DNA from: Anaerobacterium chartisolvens
Lineage (GTDB): Bacteria > Bacillota > Clostridia > Acetivibrionales > DSM-27016
Length of the DNA: 60,325 nt
Assembly: GCF_003337415.1 (NCBI RefSeq)
Contig: NZ_QPJT01000001.1
Span: 266,515-326,839, forward strand
Reading direction: 5' to 3'
This document shows, piece after piece, positions 8,566-17,342 of the stretch. How positions within the stretch are numbered: position 1 is the first letter of the stretch; every line of letters begins with the position of its first letter. A model generated the notes under the pieces. It worked only from the letters and a program-made list of their open reading frames with translations, did no database searches and was not told where the DNA came from. The translations under genes were made by a program, and so were the position numbers.

Positions 8566-8611
8566 TAAAGTAAAAGTTTAAATAAAATAAAAATAGAAGG
8601 AGTAAAAAATT

Positions 8612-10177
8612 ATGGATAATATGTTTTGTTTTCAATGTGAGCAGACTGCGGGAGGAAAGGCCTGTACAAAATCAGGAGTATGCGGCAAGAAGCCTGATGT
8701 GTCAAACAGTCAGGATGATCTGACGTGCGCGCTGATTGGCCTCGCACGGGCATCGGAAGGTAAAAATCCCGGAAGAGCCGCAGACGAGCTCATGATGCAG
8801 GGTCTTTTCACCACCGTAACAAATGTAAGCTTTGACTGTGACAGCATAAAATGCTTAAAAAGCCTTGTAAACAAGGAAAAGGATAAGCTTGGCGGGGCGG
8901 AAAATTTTTCTTCCGGCAGCCTATGGGGAGGAAACGAAGATATTGTATCCCTCCGTTCAACCCTTCTTCTGGGCTTAAGGGGCATGGCGGCATATGCATG
9001 GCACGCATATGTTCTGGGCAAGGAGGATTCCGAGGTAACAGGATGGCTGTATAAGGGTATGCGCGCGATAGGACAGGATCATTCGGTGGAGGAATGGCTT
9101 GGACTGCTTATGGAGTTTGGAGAAGTAAATTTAAAATGCATGGCTCTGCTGGATGCTGCCAATACCTCTGCCTATGGGAACCCCGTGCCTGTAAAGGTAA
9201 CTACAAATGTAGAAAAAGGCCCCTTTATAGTTGTCAGCGGGCATGACCTCCTTGATTTAAAGCAGCTTCTGGAGCAAACTGAGGGTAAGGGCATTAACAT
9301 ATATACACATAGTGAAATGCTTCCGGCACACGGCTACCCCATGCTTAAGAAATATTCTCATTTAAAGGGCAACTTCGGCACGGCATGGCAGAATCAGCAA
9401 AAGGAATTTGAAAATGTTCCCGGCGCCTTCCTTTTTACCACCAACTGCCTTATGCCTCCAAAAGCAAGCTATTCTGATAGGGTATTTACAACAGCGGTTG
9501 TGGCATATCCCGGCCTTAAGCACATACCCGAGGGCACAGGCGGACAAAAGGATTTCTCTCCTGTAATCTCAAAGGCATTGGATCTGGGCGGCTGGGATCA
9601 GGATATGAATTTTACCGGAATTAACGGAGGCTCGGTTCTTACCACAGGCTTTGCCCACGGTACTGTGCTTGGAGTGGCAGACAAGGTTATTGACGCAGTA
9701 AAGGCAGGAGCCATAAAGCATTTCTTCCTAGTGGGTGGCTGCGACGGAGCCAGACCCGGAAGAAACTACTATACGGAATTTGTACAGAAATCCCCTGAGG
9801 ATACGGTAATCCTGACGCTTGCCTGCGGCAAGTTTCGCTTCAACGACCTGGATATAGGCGAGATAGGCGGACTCCCGCGCATTATGGACATGGGTCAGTG
9901 CAATGACGCATACTCGGCGATAAAAGTGGCCTTGGCCCTCGCGGATGCTTTCAAATGCGGGGTGAATGAGCTTCCGCTGACGCTGGTTCTTTCATGGTAC
10001 GAGCAAAAAGCCGTATGCATACTTCTTACGCTTTTGGCTCTTGGAGTCAGGAATATATATATAGGACCTTCAATTCCGGCATTTTTCTCCTCAAATGTAC
10101 TTCAGGTACTGGTTGAGAAGTTTGCCCTAAAGCCGATATCTACTCCCGATGAGGACTTGAAAGCCATTTTGGGCTAA
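8612..10177 (+). CDS. hcp: hydroxylamine reductase / hybrid cluster protein (521 aa)
   Basis: This is the prismane protein. It carries an N-terminal Fe-S cluster motif (C6-x2-C9-x8-C18-x5-C24) and the hybrid Fe-S-O cluster ligands in the C-terminal half (for example TTNCLMPP, VGGCDGARPGRNYYTEF, LACGKFRFN). Hcp reduces hydroxylamine in vitro and is linked to NO detoxification in anaerobes. A good ribosome site (GAAGGAG) precedes the ATG. It is the last gene of the ferredoxin-hcp operon and is followed by a hairpin at 10232-10276. Confidence 0.96.
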   Translation: MDNMFCFQCEQTAGGKACTKSGVCGKKPDVSNSQDDLTCALIGLARASEGKNPGRAADELMMQGLFTTVTNVSFDCDSIKCLKSLVNKEKDKLGGAENFSSGSLWGGNEDIVSLRSTLLLGLRGMAAYAWHAYVLGKEDSEVTGWLYKGMRAIGQDHSVEEWLGLLMEFGEVNLKCMALLDAANTSAYGNPVPVKVTTNVEKGPFIVVSGHDLLDLKQLLEQTEGKGINIYTHSEMLPAHGYPMLKKYSHLKGNFGTAWQNQQKEFENVPGAFLFTTNCLMPPKASYSDRVFTTAVVAYPGLKHIPEGTGGQKDFSPVISKALDLGGWDQDMNFTGINGGSVLTTGFAHGTVLGVADKVIDAVKAGAIKHFFLVGGCDGARPGRNYYTEFVQKSPEDTVILTLACGKFRFNDLDIGEIGGLPRIMDMGQCNDAYSAIKVALALADAFKCGVNELPLTLVLSWYEQKAVCILLTLLALGVRNIYIGPSIPAFFSSNVLQVLVEKFALKPISTPDEDLKAILG

Positions 10178-10231
10178 GGACTTGCCGGCAGCAGGTATTA
10201 AAATGCAGGAGTAAGAAAAGGCACGCTATGC

Positions 10232-10276
10232 TCACCCCCTGCCCGTCTCTTTTGAAAAGATTCGGTCAGGGGGTGA
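10232..10276 (+). terminator. hairpin after hcp
   Basis: TCACCCCCTG and CAGGGGGTGA form a perfect 10-bp stem about 55 nt after the hcp stop codon, followed by TTATTTGT. The loop is long (25 nt), so it is a moderate terminator candidate. Confidence 0.6.
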
Positions 10277-10411
10277 TTATTTGTCTGTCAGGGAAATACA
10301 GATGTAAGGTTGTTGTATTTCCTAACATAATTTTAATCTCAATATAAAAAAATCATAATCCTCCCGGAGTATACTGATATTATTAAACAAAATTTACTGG
10401 AGGAATATACT

Positions 10412-10999
10412 ATGACAGTTTTTACACACCTTGGAATAGCCAAAGCCGTCCATAGGGCCGCAGAGCGCGAGCTTTCCGTGAGGCTTGACATAGCGGGCTT
10501 CCTTTATGGCAATATCAAGCCGGATGTGTGTCCCGGGCTGGTAAGGATACCTCATTTCAAGGATTGTTCATTCAGCTTTATATGCAAAAAAATACAAACG
10601 CTTATGGAACAAATAGAAACTGACAGCTCTGTCATAGGCACAAGAAAATTTTCCGAGGATCTGGGCGTTATATCCCACTATCTGTCGGACTACTTTTGCT
10701 ATGCTCACTCAAAGCATTTTAACGGAGGACTGCTGTCACACTATTTATACGAATTAGACCTCTTTACGTATTGCAGAATAAATCCGGAAAAAATACACAA
10801 ATGCATTTTCAGCGACTGCGTATATATTTCAAACAATTTTAATTCCTTGTGCAGCTATATAGAAAGCCTTTGTGAAGAATATATGGGCAAAGCGCCGTGC
10901 TATGAGCTGGATATGTCTTATGCTGTTAAGGCATCCGCTTCAATATGCCTGTCAATTTTAGTCCCATGTGCATTTAAAGAAATAATTTTAGCTGCCTAA
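10412..10999 (+). CDS. Zn-dependent phospholipase C-like protein (195 aa)
   Basis: This resembles the Zn_dep_PLPC family (all-helical, three-zinc fold). It shows an N-terminal THLGIAK, GNIKPDVCP, HFKD near residue 48 and LGVISHYLSDYFCYAHS (about 85-102), which hold the His/Asp metal ligands. There is no signal peptide, so it is probably cytoplasmic, unlike secreted alpha-toxins. A GGAGG site precedes the ATG. It is followed after 14 nt by a glycosyltransferase, which suggests a shared role in membrane lipid or glycolipid metabolism. Confidence 0.8.
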   Translation: MTVFTHLGIAKAVHRAAERELSVRLDIAGFLYGNIKPDVCPGLVRIPHFKDCSFSFICKKIQTLMEQIETDSSVIGTRKFSEDLGVISHYLSDYFCYAHSKHFNGGLLSHYLYELDLFTYCRINPEKIHKCIFSDCVYISNNFNSLCSYIESLCEEYMGKAPCYELDMSYAVKASASICLSILVPCAFKEIILAA

Positions 11000-11013
11000 A
11001 GGAGATAACCTTT

Positions 11014-12168
11014 ATGAGAATCGCATACTTTACCGACACCTTTATGCCTCAAATAAATGGCGTAACCAACACTCTGGAAAAGCTGGGCGATTACCTTGTG
11101 TCTAAAGACATAAAGCATATGTTTTTTGCACCCCAGTATCTATCTAAAATAGAGAGACCCCCCAAAAGCCCCGTTTACCGTTTTAACAGTGTAAGCTTTC
11201 CCATCTACCCCGAATGCAGGCTTTCCATTCCTATGTATTCCAATTTATGCAAAGTGGCGGACAGCTTCAGCCCCGACATAGTTCATCTGGTGACCCCTCT
11301 TGGTATAGGCTTAATGGGGCTTCGATATGCACGGGAAAGAAATATCCCGGTAGTGTCTTCCTTTCATACCAATTTTGATATTTATCTTAAATATTACAGG
11401 TTTGAATATCTGGAAGAAATGGTGTGGAACTTTTTCAGATGGTTCCACAGCTTCTGCAGTGTGAATTTCTGTCCTTCGTATGACACTGCAAAAACACTTG
11501 AAAGCAAGGGAATAAACAATTTAAAAATATGGTCAAGGGGCATTGATACCGGCAAGTATACCGCAAGGCAAGGACACCTTCCTTCAAAGCAGGGCATCTC
11601 CTTGGATACTCCGACAACATTTTTATATGTAGGAAGGCTCGCGCCGGAAAAGGATCTGGATATCCTCATGGACAGCATAGAAAATATAAACAGGCTCTAC
11701 CCCGAAAAGGCCCGCTTTGTGATAGTGGGAGACGGCCCAATGTCAAAAAAGCTAAAAACGGGTGCGCCGGCAAATGTTTGCTTTACAGGGTATCTAAGAG
11801 GTGAGAGGCTGGCGGAGGCATACGCATCCGCGGATATATTTGTTTTTCCGTCAGGCACCGAAACCTTCGGAAATGTTATTCTTGAGGCAATGGCCTCGGG
11901 ACTTCCTGTCATAGGCGTAAATTCAGGAGGAGTAACGGATAATATAATTCACAGGTATAATGGGCTATTATGCAAGCCCAGAGATACAGAAAGCTTTACC
12001 GCCGGCATAGCAGACCTTTTAGAGAACCGCCGGCTTGCGGAAGCAATGAGCAAAAACGCACGGGAATATACCCTCCAGAAAACCTGGGATAAAGTTTTCA
12101 GACAATTGGTATATGACTATTACTCAGTTCTGAAGAGCTGCCGCCAAAGCCTGTCAACACCCGCTTAG
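11014..12168 (+). CDS. GT4-family glycosyltransferase (384 aa)
   Basis: The protein has a GT-B fold. The N-terminal acceptor domain begins MRIAYFTDTFMPQINGVTNT; the C-terminal donor domain has LYVGRLAPEKDLD and the E-x7-E motif in ETFGNVILEAMASGLPV (about residues 284-292). Close relatives transfer mannose, glucose or glucosamine to glycerolipids or phosphatidylinositol. Together with the upstream phospholipase C-like gene (14-nt gap) it likely acts on membrane lipids. The sugar donor cannot be read from the sequence. Confidence 0.88.
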   Translation: MRIAYFTDTFMPQINGVTNTLEKLGDYLVSKDIKHMFFAPQYLSKIERPPKSPVYRFNSVSFPIYPECRLSIPMYSNLCKVADSFSPDIVHLVTPLGIGLMGLRYARERNIPVVSSFHTNFDIYLKYYRFEYLEEMVWNFFRWFHSFCSVNFCPSYDTAKTLESKGINNLKIWSRGIDTGKYTARQGHLPSKQGISLDTPTTFLYVGRLAPEKDLDILMDSIENINRLYPEKARFVIVGDGPMSKKLKTGAPANVCFTGYLRGERLAEAYASADIFVFPSGTETFGNVILEAMASGLPVIGVNSGGVTDNIIHRYNGLLCKPRDTESFTAGIADLLENRRLAEAMSKNAREYTLQKTWDKVFRQLVYDYYSVLKSCRQSLSTPA

Positions 12169-12190
12169 GGGGGAGAAGGTCACGGGGAGC

Positions 12191-12216
12191 GGAACGCCAC
12201 AGGGGGCGTTCCGTAC
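12191..12216 (-). repeat. REP element beside the RAYT gene
   Basis: On the minus strand a foot GTAC is followed by GGAACGCC, loop CCCTGT, GGCGTTCC (perfect 8-bp stem). It begins 7 nt past the RAYT stop codon. Two elements with the same layout and covarying stem (GGAACACC/GGTGTTCC) occur at 26755 and 28748. Confidence 0.75.
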
Positions 12217-12223
12217 GAAGGGG

Positions 12224-13021
12224 TCAAGGGGACAGCGGTGCTTTGGATAGGGCAATCCTTCTCACCGTTTCTCTTCCCAGCCCCAATTCAAAGGCAACGG
12301 CTCTTTTGGAAAGACTTGATTTCTCCAGTAAATCTTTTACCAGTTTTTTTGTTAAATGCCTCTTTCTTGCTTCCTTAAGCTGCTCTATCTCCATATTGTG
12401 GGCTTTTAAAAAGCCGTTGATATATTCTTTAACGTCAGCTTCATCAATTTCTGCCACCTTGCCCGCATCAAGGAATGTCTCCTCTGTTGTCTCATGATTG
12501 AACCTTATAAATTCCTCCATCGTGCTTTTACGATCATCCAATATAAGCTTAAATATTTCTTTAGTTTCGGCAAGTCCTTTTCCCCGGCTTAAATATTCTC
12601 TGTAGCTGCTCCATTTGTATTCCTCCATAGTACTTATTCCTGCCTTTAGTGGATTTTGATGCAGATGTCTTATTAATGCCAGCAGATAACGGCTGTTTTC
12701 TACAGTTTCACTCCGAAACCTGTCATGAAATACGTGTCCCGTATGCCTGTACTTCTTATTAAAATAATATGCGTAGCTGATGCCAATCCTCTTTACAATC
12801 CGGGAAAGACAATCGCTTTCTTGTTTTATGACAAGATGAATATGATTATCCATTACGCAATACGCATAAATCAAGAAGCCTCCGTCTCTCTTTTTTTCAT
12901 GCAGCGTGCTTATAATCTTATCTTTATCCTCGTCGTCTGCAAATATTTTCCGGCGGTTATTTCCTCTTAGCATGATATGATAAATTTTCGTTTCACTTAA
13001 TACTCTTGAGTATCTGGGCAA
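12224..13021 (-). CDS. REP-associated tyrosine transposase (RAYT/TnpA_REP), 265 aa
   Basis: This is a Y1 HUH-family transposase of the domesticated RAYT type. MPRYSRVLSETKIYHIMLRG opens the domain, DNHIHLVI carries the HUH histidines, and YLLALIRHLHQNP follows with candidate catalytic Tyr residues. A C-terminal helix-turn-helix (SLSKRAVAFELGLGRETVRR) is a common RAYT addition. The TTG at 13019-13021 is taken as start because AAGGAGG precedes it and MPR... is the family's usual start; an upstream ATG at 13054 overlaps the preceding gene by 4 nt. RAYTs cleave single-stranded REP hairpins, and one abuts this gene. Confidence 0.9.
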   Translation of the reverse strand: MPRYSRVLSETKIYHIMLRGNNRRKIFADDEDKDKIISTLHEKKRDGGFLIYAYCVMDNHIHLVIKQESDCLSRIVKRIGISYAYYFNKKYRHTGHVFHDRFRSETVENSRYLLALIRHLHQNPLKAGISTMEEYKWSSYREYLSRGKGLAETKEIFKLILDDRKSTMEEFIRFNHETTEETFLDAGKVAEIDEADVKEYINGFLKAHNMEIEQLKEARKRHLTKKLVKDLLEKSSLSKRAVAFELGLGRETVRRIALSKAPLSP

Positions 13022-13050
13022 AGTACCAACACCTCCTTGCGTAAAATTTA

Positions 13051-13869
13051 TCATACCGCTAAAATTATGTCAATAGAACCGTCCCTCTGACAACATTTAA
13101 AGTGAGAATACTCACAACAGCATTCCACATCGTCCATATCAAACAGGGCGAGGTTTCTTACACTGTCATCATTCATTCTGGTGCATTTGTATATCACTCC
13201 CGCATAGCCCTTTTGCTGAAAATAGTACGACATTGCGTGGGTCAGAGAATATTCTCTGTCACGCTGTTTTTTGTCATTGTCATCAACGGGCTTGAATATT
13301 GTCTCCGACAAAAAACCCATATACCTTTTCTGGAAGCCTATTAAGGAATCAACATTTTTTAAATTTTTAAGCCTTTCATCCCCACCGCACTCCTTAAGCA
13401 TGTCCTCATATGAAAAGCCATCGTACCTGCACAGGTTTATCAGCCTCTTCTCTCCGCCTTTTACCGGCCTGAAGCTTGCAACAGAGAATCTTTCCCCTGC
13501 TAAGGGCTTTAGCTCTTCAATACAGGCCCTTTGTGCGTTATATATCACCCCGCTCCGCTTTAGGGAAGGAGTGAAGGCCAGGTATAAAAATCCCGGTGGG
13601 TTCATTCTGTTGTTCCAGTCAGGTACAAAATCCTCCGGACTGGTAAAACAGCTATCTTCCGGCTTAAGCCTGCGCCCCCTGTAGATATTGCTTATATTTC
13701 TTAAATCCTCCTCGAATATGGTTCCATACCGGGAAAGAGATTGGTCCAGCACCTTTATGAACCTGTATTTTAAAATCCCCTCAAGATCGTTATACCTTAC
13801 CTTTTTGGTGAATAATGCATTCTTGAACTCCTCAATATCGGCCTTAATATCAGCTTCCTTAAGCCCCAT
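13051..13869 (-). CDS. RES-domain-like protein (272 aa)
   Basis: The region around residues 65-130 (IYRGRRLKPED, MNPPGFLYLAFT, AQRACIEELKP) and the late GYAGVIYKCTR match the layout of RES domains, the NAD+-degrading toxin fold with conserved Arg, Glu and Ser. The usual terminal Ser motif is changed here (YKCTR), so activity is uncertain. No Xre/Bro antitoxin is adjacent, unlike canonical RES-Xre pairs. The last dozen codons are formed by a RAYT-flank sequence at 13068-13092, so the native C-terminus may have been replaced. Confidence 0.55.
   Translation of the reverse strand: MGLKEADIKADIEEFKNALFTKKVRYNDLEGILKYRFIKVLDQSLSRYGTIFEEDLRNISNIYRGRRLKPEDSCFTSPEDFVPDWNNRMNPPGFLYLAFTPSLKRSGVIYNAQRACIEELKPLAGERFSVASFRPVKGGEKRLINLCRYDGFSYEDMLKECGGDERLKNLKNVDSLIGFQKRYMGFLSETIFKPVDDNDKKQRDREYSLTHAMSYYFQQKGYAGVIYKCTRMNDDSVRNLALFDMDDVECCCEYSHFKCCQRDGSIDIILAV
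13068..13092. repeat. RAYT flanking sequence
   Basis: A 25-bp stretch with TGTCA...TGACA ends surrounds GAACCGTCCCTC. A related sequence (CACCGCTGTCCCCTTGACC, minus strand) lies at the other end of the RAYT gene near 12220-12240, so the two probably mark the original transposon ends. Confidence 0.4.
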
Positions 13870-13912
13870 AATATACCAACACCCTCTTCCTTATGCCTAT
13901 GTAAAATAAATG

Positions 13913-13951
13913 GCAAAAGGGCCGAAAGCTTGTGTGTTCCGGCCCTTTTGC
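13913..13951. terminator. bidirectional terminator
   Basis: GCAAAAGGGCCG and CGGCCCTTTTGC form a 12-bp stem with a loop of 15 nt and T-rich sequence on both sides. It ends the SpoVA operon at 13959. Confidence 0.8.
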
Positions 13952-13958
13952 TTTTGTG

Positions 13959-14165
13959 CTACTGCTGCCTGTACTGGGGCTCCTGCTTCAGGACGTACTG
14001 ATTTCTTCCCTCCAGAGTTTTTAAAGCATCATCAAAGGTTTTTGCAAGGCTTTGAAATGTTTGCTTTGCTTGCTGATCCTGCGTTTCAAGGGCAAAGGTT
14101 TTCATGGTTGCCGCCGCGCTTTGTACCGTTGCCATAGCCTTTTGCATCTGAGTGCCTACTGTCAT
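13959..14165 (-). CDS. DUF1657 protein (68 aa), last gene of the SpoVA operon
   Basis: This small helical protein has MTVGTQMQKAMATVQSAAAT and ends near QEPQY, as in the DUF1657 family. The start ATG at 14163-14165 has GGGAGGTG upstream; an in-frame ATG six codons earlier lacks this. A paralogue opens the operon at 16938. DUF1657 genes begin and end spoVA2mob-type operons of Bacillus. The function is unknown, probably in the forespore. Confidence 0.88.
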   Translation of the reverse strand: MTVGTQMQKAMATVQSAAATMKTFALETQDQQAKQTFQSLAKTFDDALKTLEGRNQYVLKQEPQYRQQ

Positions 14166-14201
14166 AAATTCACCTCCCTTCAAGGGGGGGGGGTTAGTTT
14201 T

Positions 14202-14555
14202 CTACCCCTTCGGTCGGAATACTAATGACGCTAAAAATCCAAATATTATTGCCGCCGATATTCCGGCACTCGTCACCTCAAAAATTCCCGTCAATACTCC
14301 TATTATTCCGTTTTGCTCCGCTTCTTGCAACGCACCCTTTACCAGTTGATTCCCAAAGCTGCTGATAGGCACAGAAACCCCTGCACCTGCAAATTCCACA
14401 AAGCGGTCATACAGACCGAAGCCGCCCAATATTGCTCCCGCTACCACCAAGGTACACATGGTATGTGCCGGAGTGAGCTTGACCACGTCCATAAGAAGCT
14501 GTCCTATAACACATACCAGTCCGCCTATAATAAATGCCCATATAAATTTCTCCAA
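14202..14555 (-). CDS. spoVAE: stage V sporulation protein SpoVAEb (117 aa)
   Basis: This is an integral membrane subunit of the SpoVA channel that moves Ca-dipicolinic acid into and out of spores. Hydrophobic helices (FIWAFIIGGLVCVIGQLL, CTLVVAGAILGG, AAIIFGFLASLVF) fill the protein. The TTG at 14553-14555 is taken as start because AAGGAGGT precedes it and the length then matches the family; the open frame runs further upstream into spoVAD. It follows spoVAD by 14 nt. Confidence 0.92.
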   Translation of the reverse strand: MEKFIWAFIIGGLVCVIGQLLMDVVKLTPAHTMCTLVVAGAILGGFGLYDRFVEFAGAGVSVPISSFGNQLVKGALQEAEQNGIIGVLTGIFEVTSAGISAAIIFGFLASLVFRPKG

Positions 14556-14569
14556 CCTACCACCTCCTT

Positions 14570-15571
14570 TTACATTTCTATACACACTCCATGGGCTACA
14601 CACGGTATGCTTTCCTTCTGCTGATAGGACATGGGGGACAGCAGAGCTCCTGTTGCGACAACCAGAATTCTCTTTAGCTCTCGTTTTCTCATGCGATTCA
14701 GCAGGTGTCCATAGGTTGTTGTGGCACAGCACGCACACCCGCTTCCTCCCGAAAAAACCGGCTGCTCTTCCTTATAAATAAGCATTCCGCAGTCAGTAAA
14801 CTTTTCCTCCGGTATTTCAATTCCATGCTTTTTAAGCATATCTGAAGCAATCCTGTGCCCTACCCTTCCCAGATCCCCTGTAGCAATAAGATCATATTGC
14901 TCATGGCCTATGCCCAAATCCCTGAAGTGAGCCTCGATAGTATCCACTGCTGCCGGGGCCATAGCCGCTCCCATGTTGAAGGGGTCCGACAGCCCCATAT
15001 CTATAACCCTGCCTATGGTAGCCGCAAAAACCCTCGGCCCTTCACCCTTATTTGACACTACCGCAGCTCCCGCTCCCGTCACCGTCCACTGTGCATAGGG
15101 AGGCTTCTGCGCTCCGTATTCCGTCGGGTACCTGTATTGCTTTTCCGCCGCTGAATTATGACTTGAGGTGGCAGCCAGAGCGTTCTGCGCAAACTTGCCA
15201 TCAACGAGAAGAGAGGCCAGCGCCAGCCCCTCCATTGAGCTTGAGCAGGCCCCATAAATCCCAAGATAAGGAACCCCAAGTGTACGCGCCGTAAAGCTGC
15301 TGGCGATAATCTGATTTATCAAATCCCCGCTCATGAAGAATTGTATATCCTCTTTCTTCAGGCCGGATTTCTTTATAGCAGTTTCACACGCCTGCTCCAT
15401 AAGCTTTTTTTCAGCCTTTTCAAAGCTATCCTGCCCCATCCATATGTCGTCGTATAGCATATCAAAATCCCCGGACAGAGCACCCTGGGCTTCAAAAGAG
15501 CCTCCTACCGCAGCCGAGCCTATTATGACAGGCCTGGATTCAAAAAGCCACGTCTGATGTCCTTTAATCAT
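14570..15571 (-). CDS. spoVAD: stage V sporulation protein SpoVAD (333 aa)
   Basis: This soluble subunit has a thiolase/ketosynthase-like fold and binds dipicolinic acid at the inner spore membrane. Diagnostic stretches include LGIYGACSSSMEGLALAS, SSHNSAAEKQYRYP and GGSGCACCATTTYGHL. The length is normal for the family. Its start codon abuts the stop of spoVAC with no gap, so the two are translationally coupled. Confidence 0.96.
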   Translation of the reverse strand: MIKGHQTWLFESRPVIIGSAAVGGSFEAQGALSGDFDMLYDDIWMGQDSFEKAEKKLMEQACETAIKKSGLKKEDIQFFMSGDLINQIIASSFTARTLGVPYLGIYGACSSSMEGLALASLLVDGKFAQNALAATSSHNSAAEKQYRYPTEYGAQKPPYAQWTVTGAGAAVVSNKGEGPRVFAATIGRVIDMGLSDPFNMGAAMAPAAVDTIEAHFRDLGIGHEQYDLIATGDLGRVGHRIASDMLKKHGIEIPEEKFTDCGMLIYKEEQPVFSGGSGCACCATTTYGHLLNRMRKRELKRILVVATGALLSPMSYQQKESIPCVAHGVCIEM

Positions 15572-16051
15572 CTACATCCCACCCAACCATTTGATAGTCA
15601 CGCTTACAATTGCAACCACAAAAGCAGAAAAGACCCCATAAACAATTACAGGTCCGGCAATTTTAAACATATTTCCTCCCACTCCCAGTACAAAGCCTTC
15701 GCTTTTGTGTTCAATCGCCGCAGAGGTTATGGTATTTGCAAATCCCGTAACGGGAACGGCGGTGCCCGCCCCTCCCCACTGGGCTATGTGATCGTAAAAG
15801 CCCAGTCCTGTAAAAAGGGCGGAAATAAAAATCAAAACCGCAGCCGTGGGATTTCCCGCCGTCTTCTCATCAAAGCCAAACCAGTTGATAAACGCCCAGG
15901 TGAGGCACTGTCCTATAGTACAGATAATTCCTCCCACAACAAAGGCCCTTATACAATTTTTCAGTACGGGAATTTTGGGTTCTCTGGCCTTCGCAAAATC
16001 TTGATATTGCTGCTGCACAGGTGTCAAATTCTTTCTTTTCTTACTCGACAT
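15572..16051 (-). CDS. spoVAC: stage V sporulation protein SpoVAC (159 aa)
   Basis: This multi-helix membrane protein has a short basic cytosolic N-terminus (MSSKKRKNLTPVQQQYQDFA), then helices including AFVVGGIICTIGQ and VLIFISALFTGLGFYDHIAQ and the GGAGTAVPVTGFAN signature. SpoVAC is the mechanosensitive DPA channel component. It lies between DUF421 (13-nt gap) and spoVAD (no gap). Confidence 0.96.
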   Translation of the reverse strand: MSSKKRKNLTPVQQQYQDFAKAREPKIPVLKNCIRAFVVGGIICTIGQCLTWAFINWFGFDEKTAGNPTAAVLIFISALFTGLGFYDHIAQWGGAGTAVPVTGFANTITSAAIEHKSEGFVLGVGGNMFKIAGPVIVYGVFSAFVVAIVSVTIKWLGGM

Positions 16052-16064
16052 GCTTTATCACCTT

Positions 16065-16925
16065 CTATCTTAATAAATAGGGCTCCAGCTTTTTCATAAG
16101 CTCCCTAAGCCTTTTTGCATTCCTTGAATACATAGCTTTTGCATTGCGATCCTCGGTTTCTAAGGAGTACATGGCAAGCCCGGCCTGTGCCTTCTCAAGG
16201 TTTGCGTACAGCATTTCCTTTACTTTGGGCTTGGGAAGCTCTATAAAATCATCAAAAAGATCGAGATACAGCTCTCCTGAGCTGTTTGCCTGTCCAAGGA
16301 ATACATTATCTAAAGATACTCCCTGATTTTTCAGCTGCAGCTCCAGCCATTCCCTGTTTAAGCTTAAAGAGGCCAGAGCCTCATTTATCACATTTCCGTC
16401 AATAATTACAGTCTGGGGCTCGGCTGCGGGAGCAACCTTCTGACCCAGGTCATGAGGTGTTACAGGCTTTTTGTCAGCCTTAAGAAATACATTCACCTCT
16501 CCTGTCGCCTCCATAACCGCAAACTCTACATCCGCCAGATTAAATGCATTTTTAGATCGAAGCTCTCTCAGCAGCTCCTCACCTGTCAGCCTTGACTGCA
16601 TGAGATTTTCCTCCATAATCTTTCCCTTCTTTATAAGTACCGTTTCCCTTCCGTTTACGAGATCATGTATCCATTTACTCTTTATGGACAGGTATTCCAA
16701 TGCTATGACAAGAAAAATCCATACCCCCATGGAAATAAATCCAAAGGCCAGATTGGTTATTATATTGACCGACATCAAAGCAGCGAAGGCAGCTATAACT
16801 ATATAGCTTACAAAGCTGAACGGTGTAATGCGGGCCATGCTTCTTTTTCCCATCAGCCTTACCAGCACGAGGGTTAAAAAAAACAATGAAGCCGTCTTAA
16901 GTAAAATCTGTATCCACATCTGCAT
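16065..16925 (-). CDS. DUF421 (YetF-like) membrane protein (286 aa)
   Basis: There are three N-terminal transmembrane helices (about 8-85), then a cytosolic YetF/DUF421 domain (KSKWIHDLVNGRETVLIKKG, FAVMEATGEVNVFLKA). The C-terminal 50 residues (MLYANLEKAQAGLAMYSLE, LRELMKKLEPYLLR) look like a fused DUF1657-type helical unit. DUF421 genes are the second gene of spoVA2mob operons, the same position as here. GGGGGATAG precedes the ATG. The molecular role is unknown. Confidence 0.9.
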   Translation of the reverse strand: MQMWIQILLKTASLFFLTLVLVRLMGKRSMARITPFSFVSYIVIAAFAALMSVNIITNLAFGFISMGVWIFLVIALEYLSIKSKWIHDLVNGRETVLIKKGKIMEENLMQSRLTGEELLRELRSKNAFNLADVEFAVMEATGEVNVFLKADKKPVTPHDLGQKVAPAAEPQTVIIDGNVINEALASLSLNREWLELQLKNQGVSLDNVFLGQANSSGELYLDLFDDFIELPKPKVKEMLYANLEKAQAGLAMYSLETEDRNAKAMYSRNAKRLRELMKKLEPYLLR

Positions 16926-16937
16926 AGCTATCCCCCA

Positions 16938-17144
16938 TTAATTCCCTTTATATTGGGGCTCCTGAAGCTCCAGAACCTGTACTCTTTTCTCAAGGTCACA
17001 AATAACACTTCCCGTTACTTCCAGTGCTTCATTAAAAGCCGTTTTAGCTTCTTCTTTCTGCTCCTGTGCCGAGTATATCCTCAAAGTGCCCCGCACACTT
17101 TTTAAGCCTTCCAACGTTTGTTTTACCTGTGAAGCTACCGTCAT
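16938..17144 (-). CDS. DUF1657 protein (68 aa), first gene of the SpoVA operon
   Basis: Same family and same length as the protein at 13959 (MTVASQVKQTLEGLKSVRG; ends QEPQYKGN). It has AAAGGAGGT upstream of its ATG. It opens the six-gene sporulation operon, and forespore (SigG) expression is expected from gene content. A GCATA box lies upstream, but no convincing -10 could be paired with it. Confidence 0.88.
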   Translation of the reverse strand: MTVASQVKQTLEGLKSVRGTLRIYSAQEQKEEAKTAFNEALEVTGSVICDLEKRVQVLELQEPQYKGN

Positions 17145-17342
17145 ATAAAGTTACCTCCTTTTCCAGTATTATTTTCTCAATTGGTGTTATTTTTAATTCA
17201 TTTAATTTGTATGCAATATTTGGCCTTTTTAAAAATTGCGCCGGCTTTAAGTAAATATAACAGCGGCTTCCCTGCGCACTTACTTTTCAGGTTATGAATA
17301 CTATATTACAGCAAATATTTTATATATATTAAGGAGTAGGTT

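Noticed and set aside
13021-13054. ATG 13054 as start of the RAYT protein
   Set aside because: The Shine-Dalgarno sequence lies downstream of it, and the family starts at the TTG-encoded MPR.
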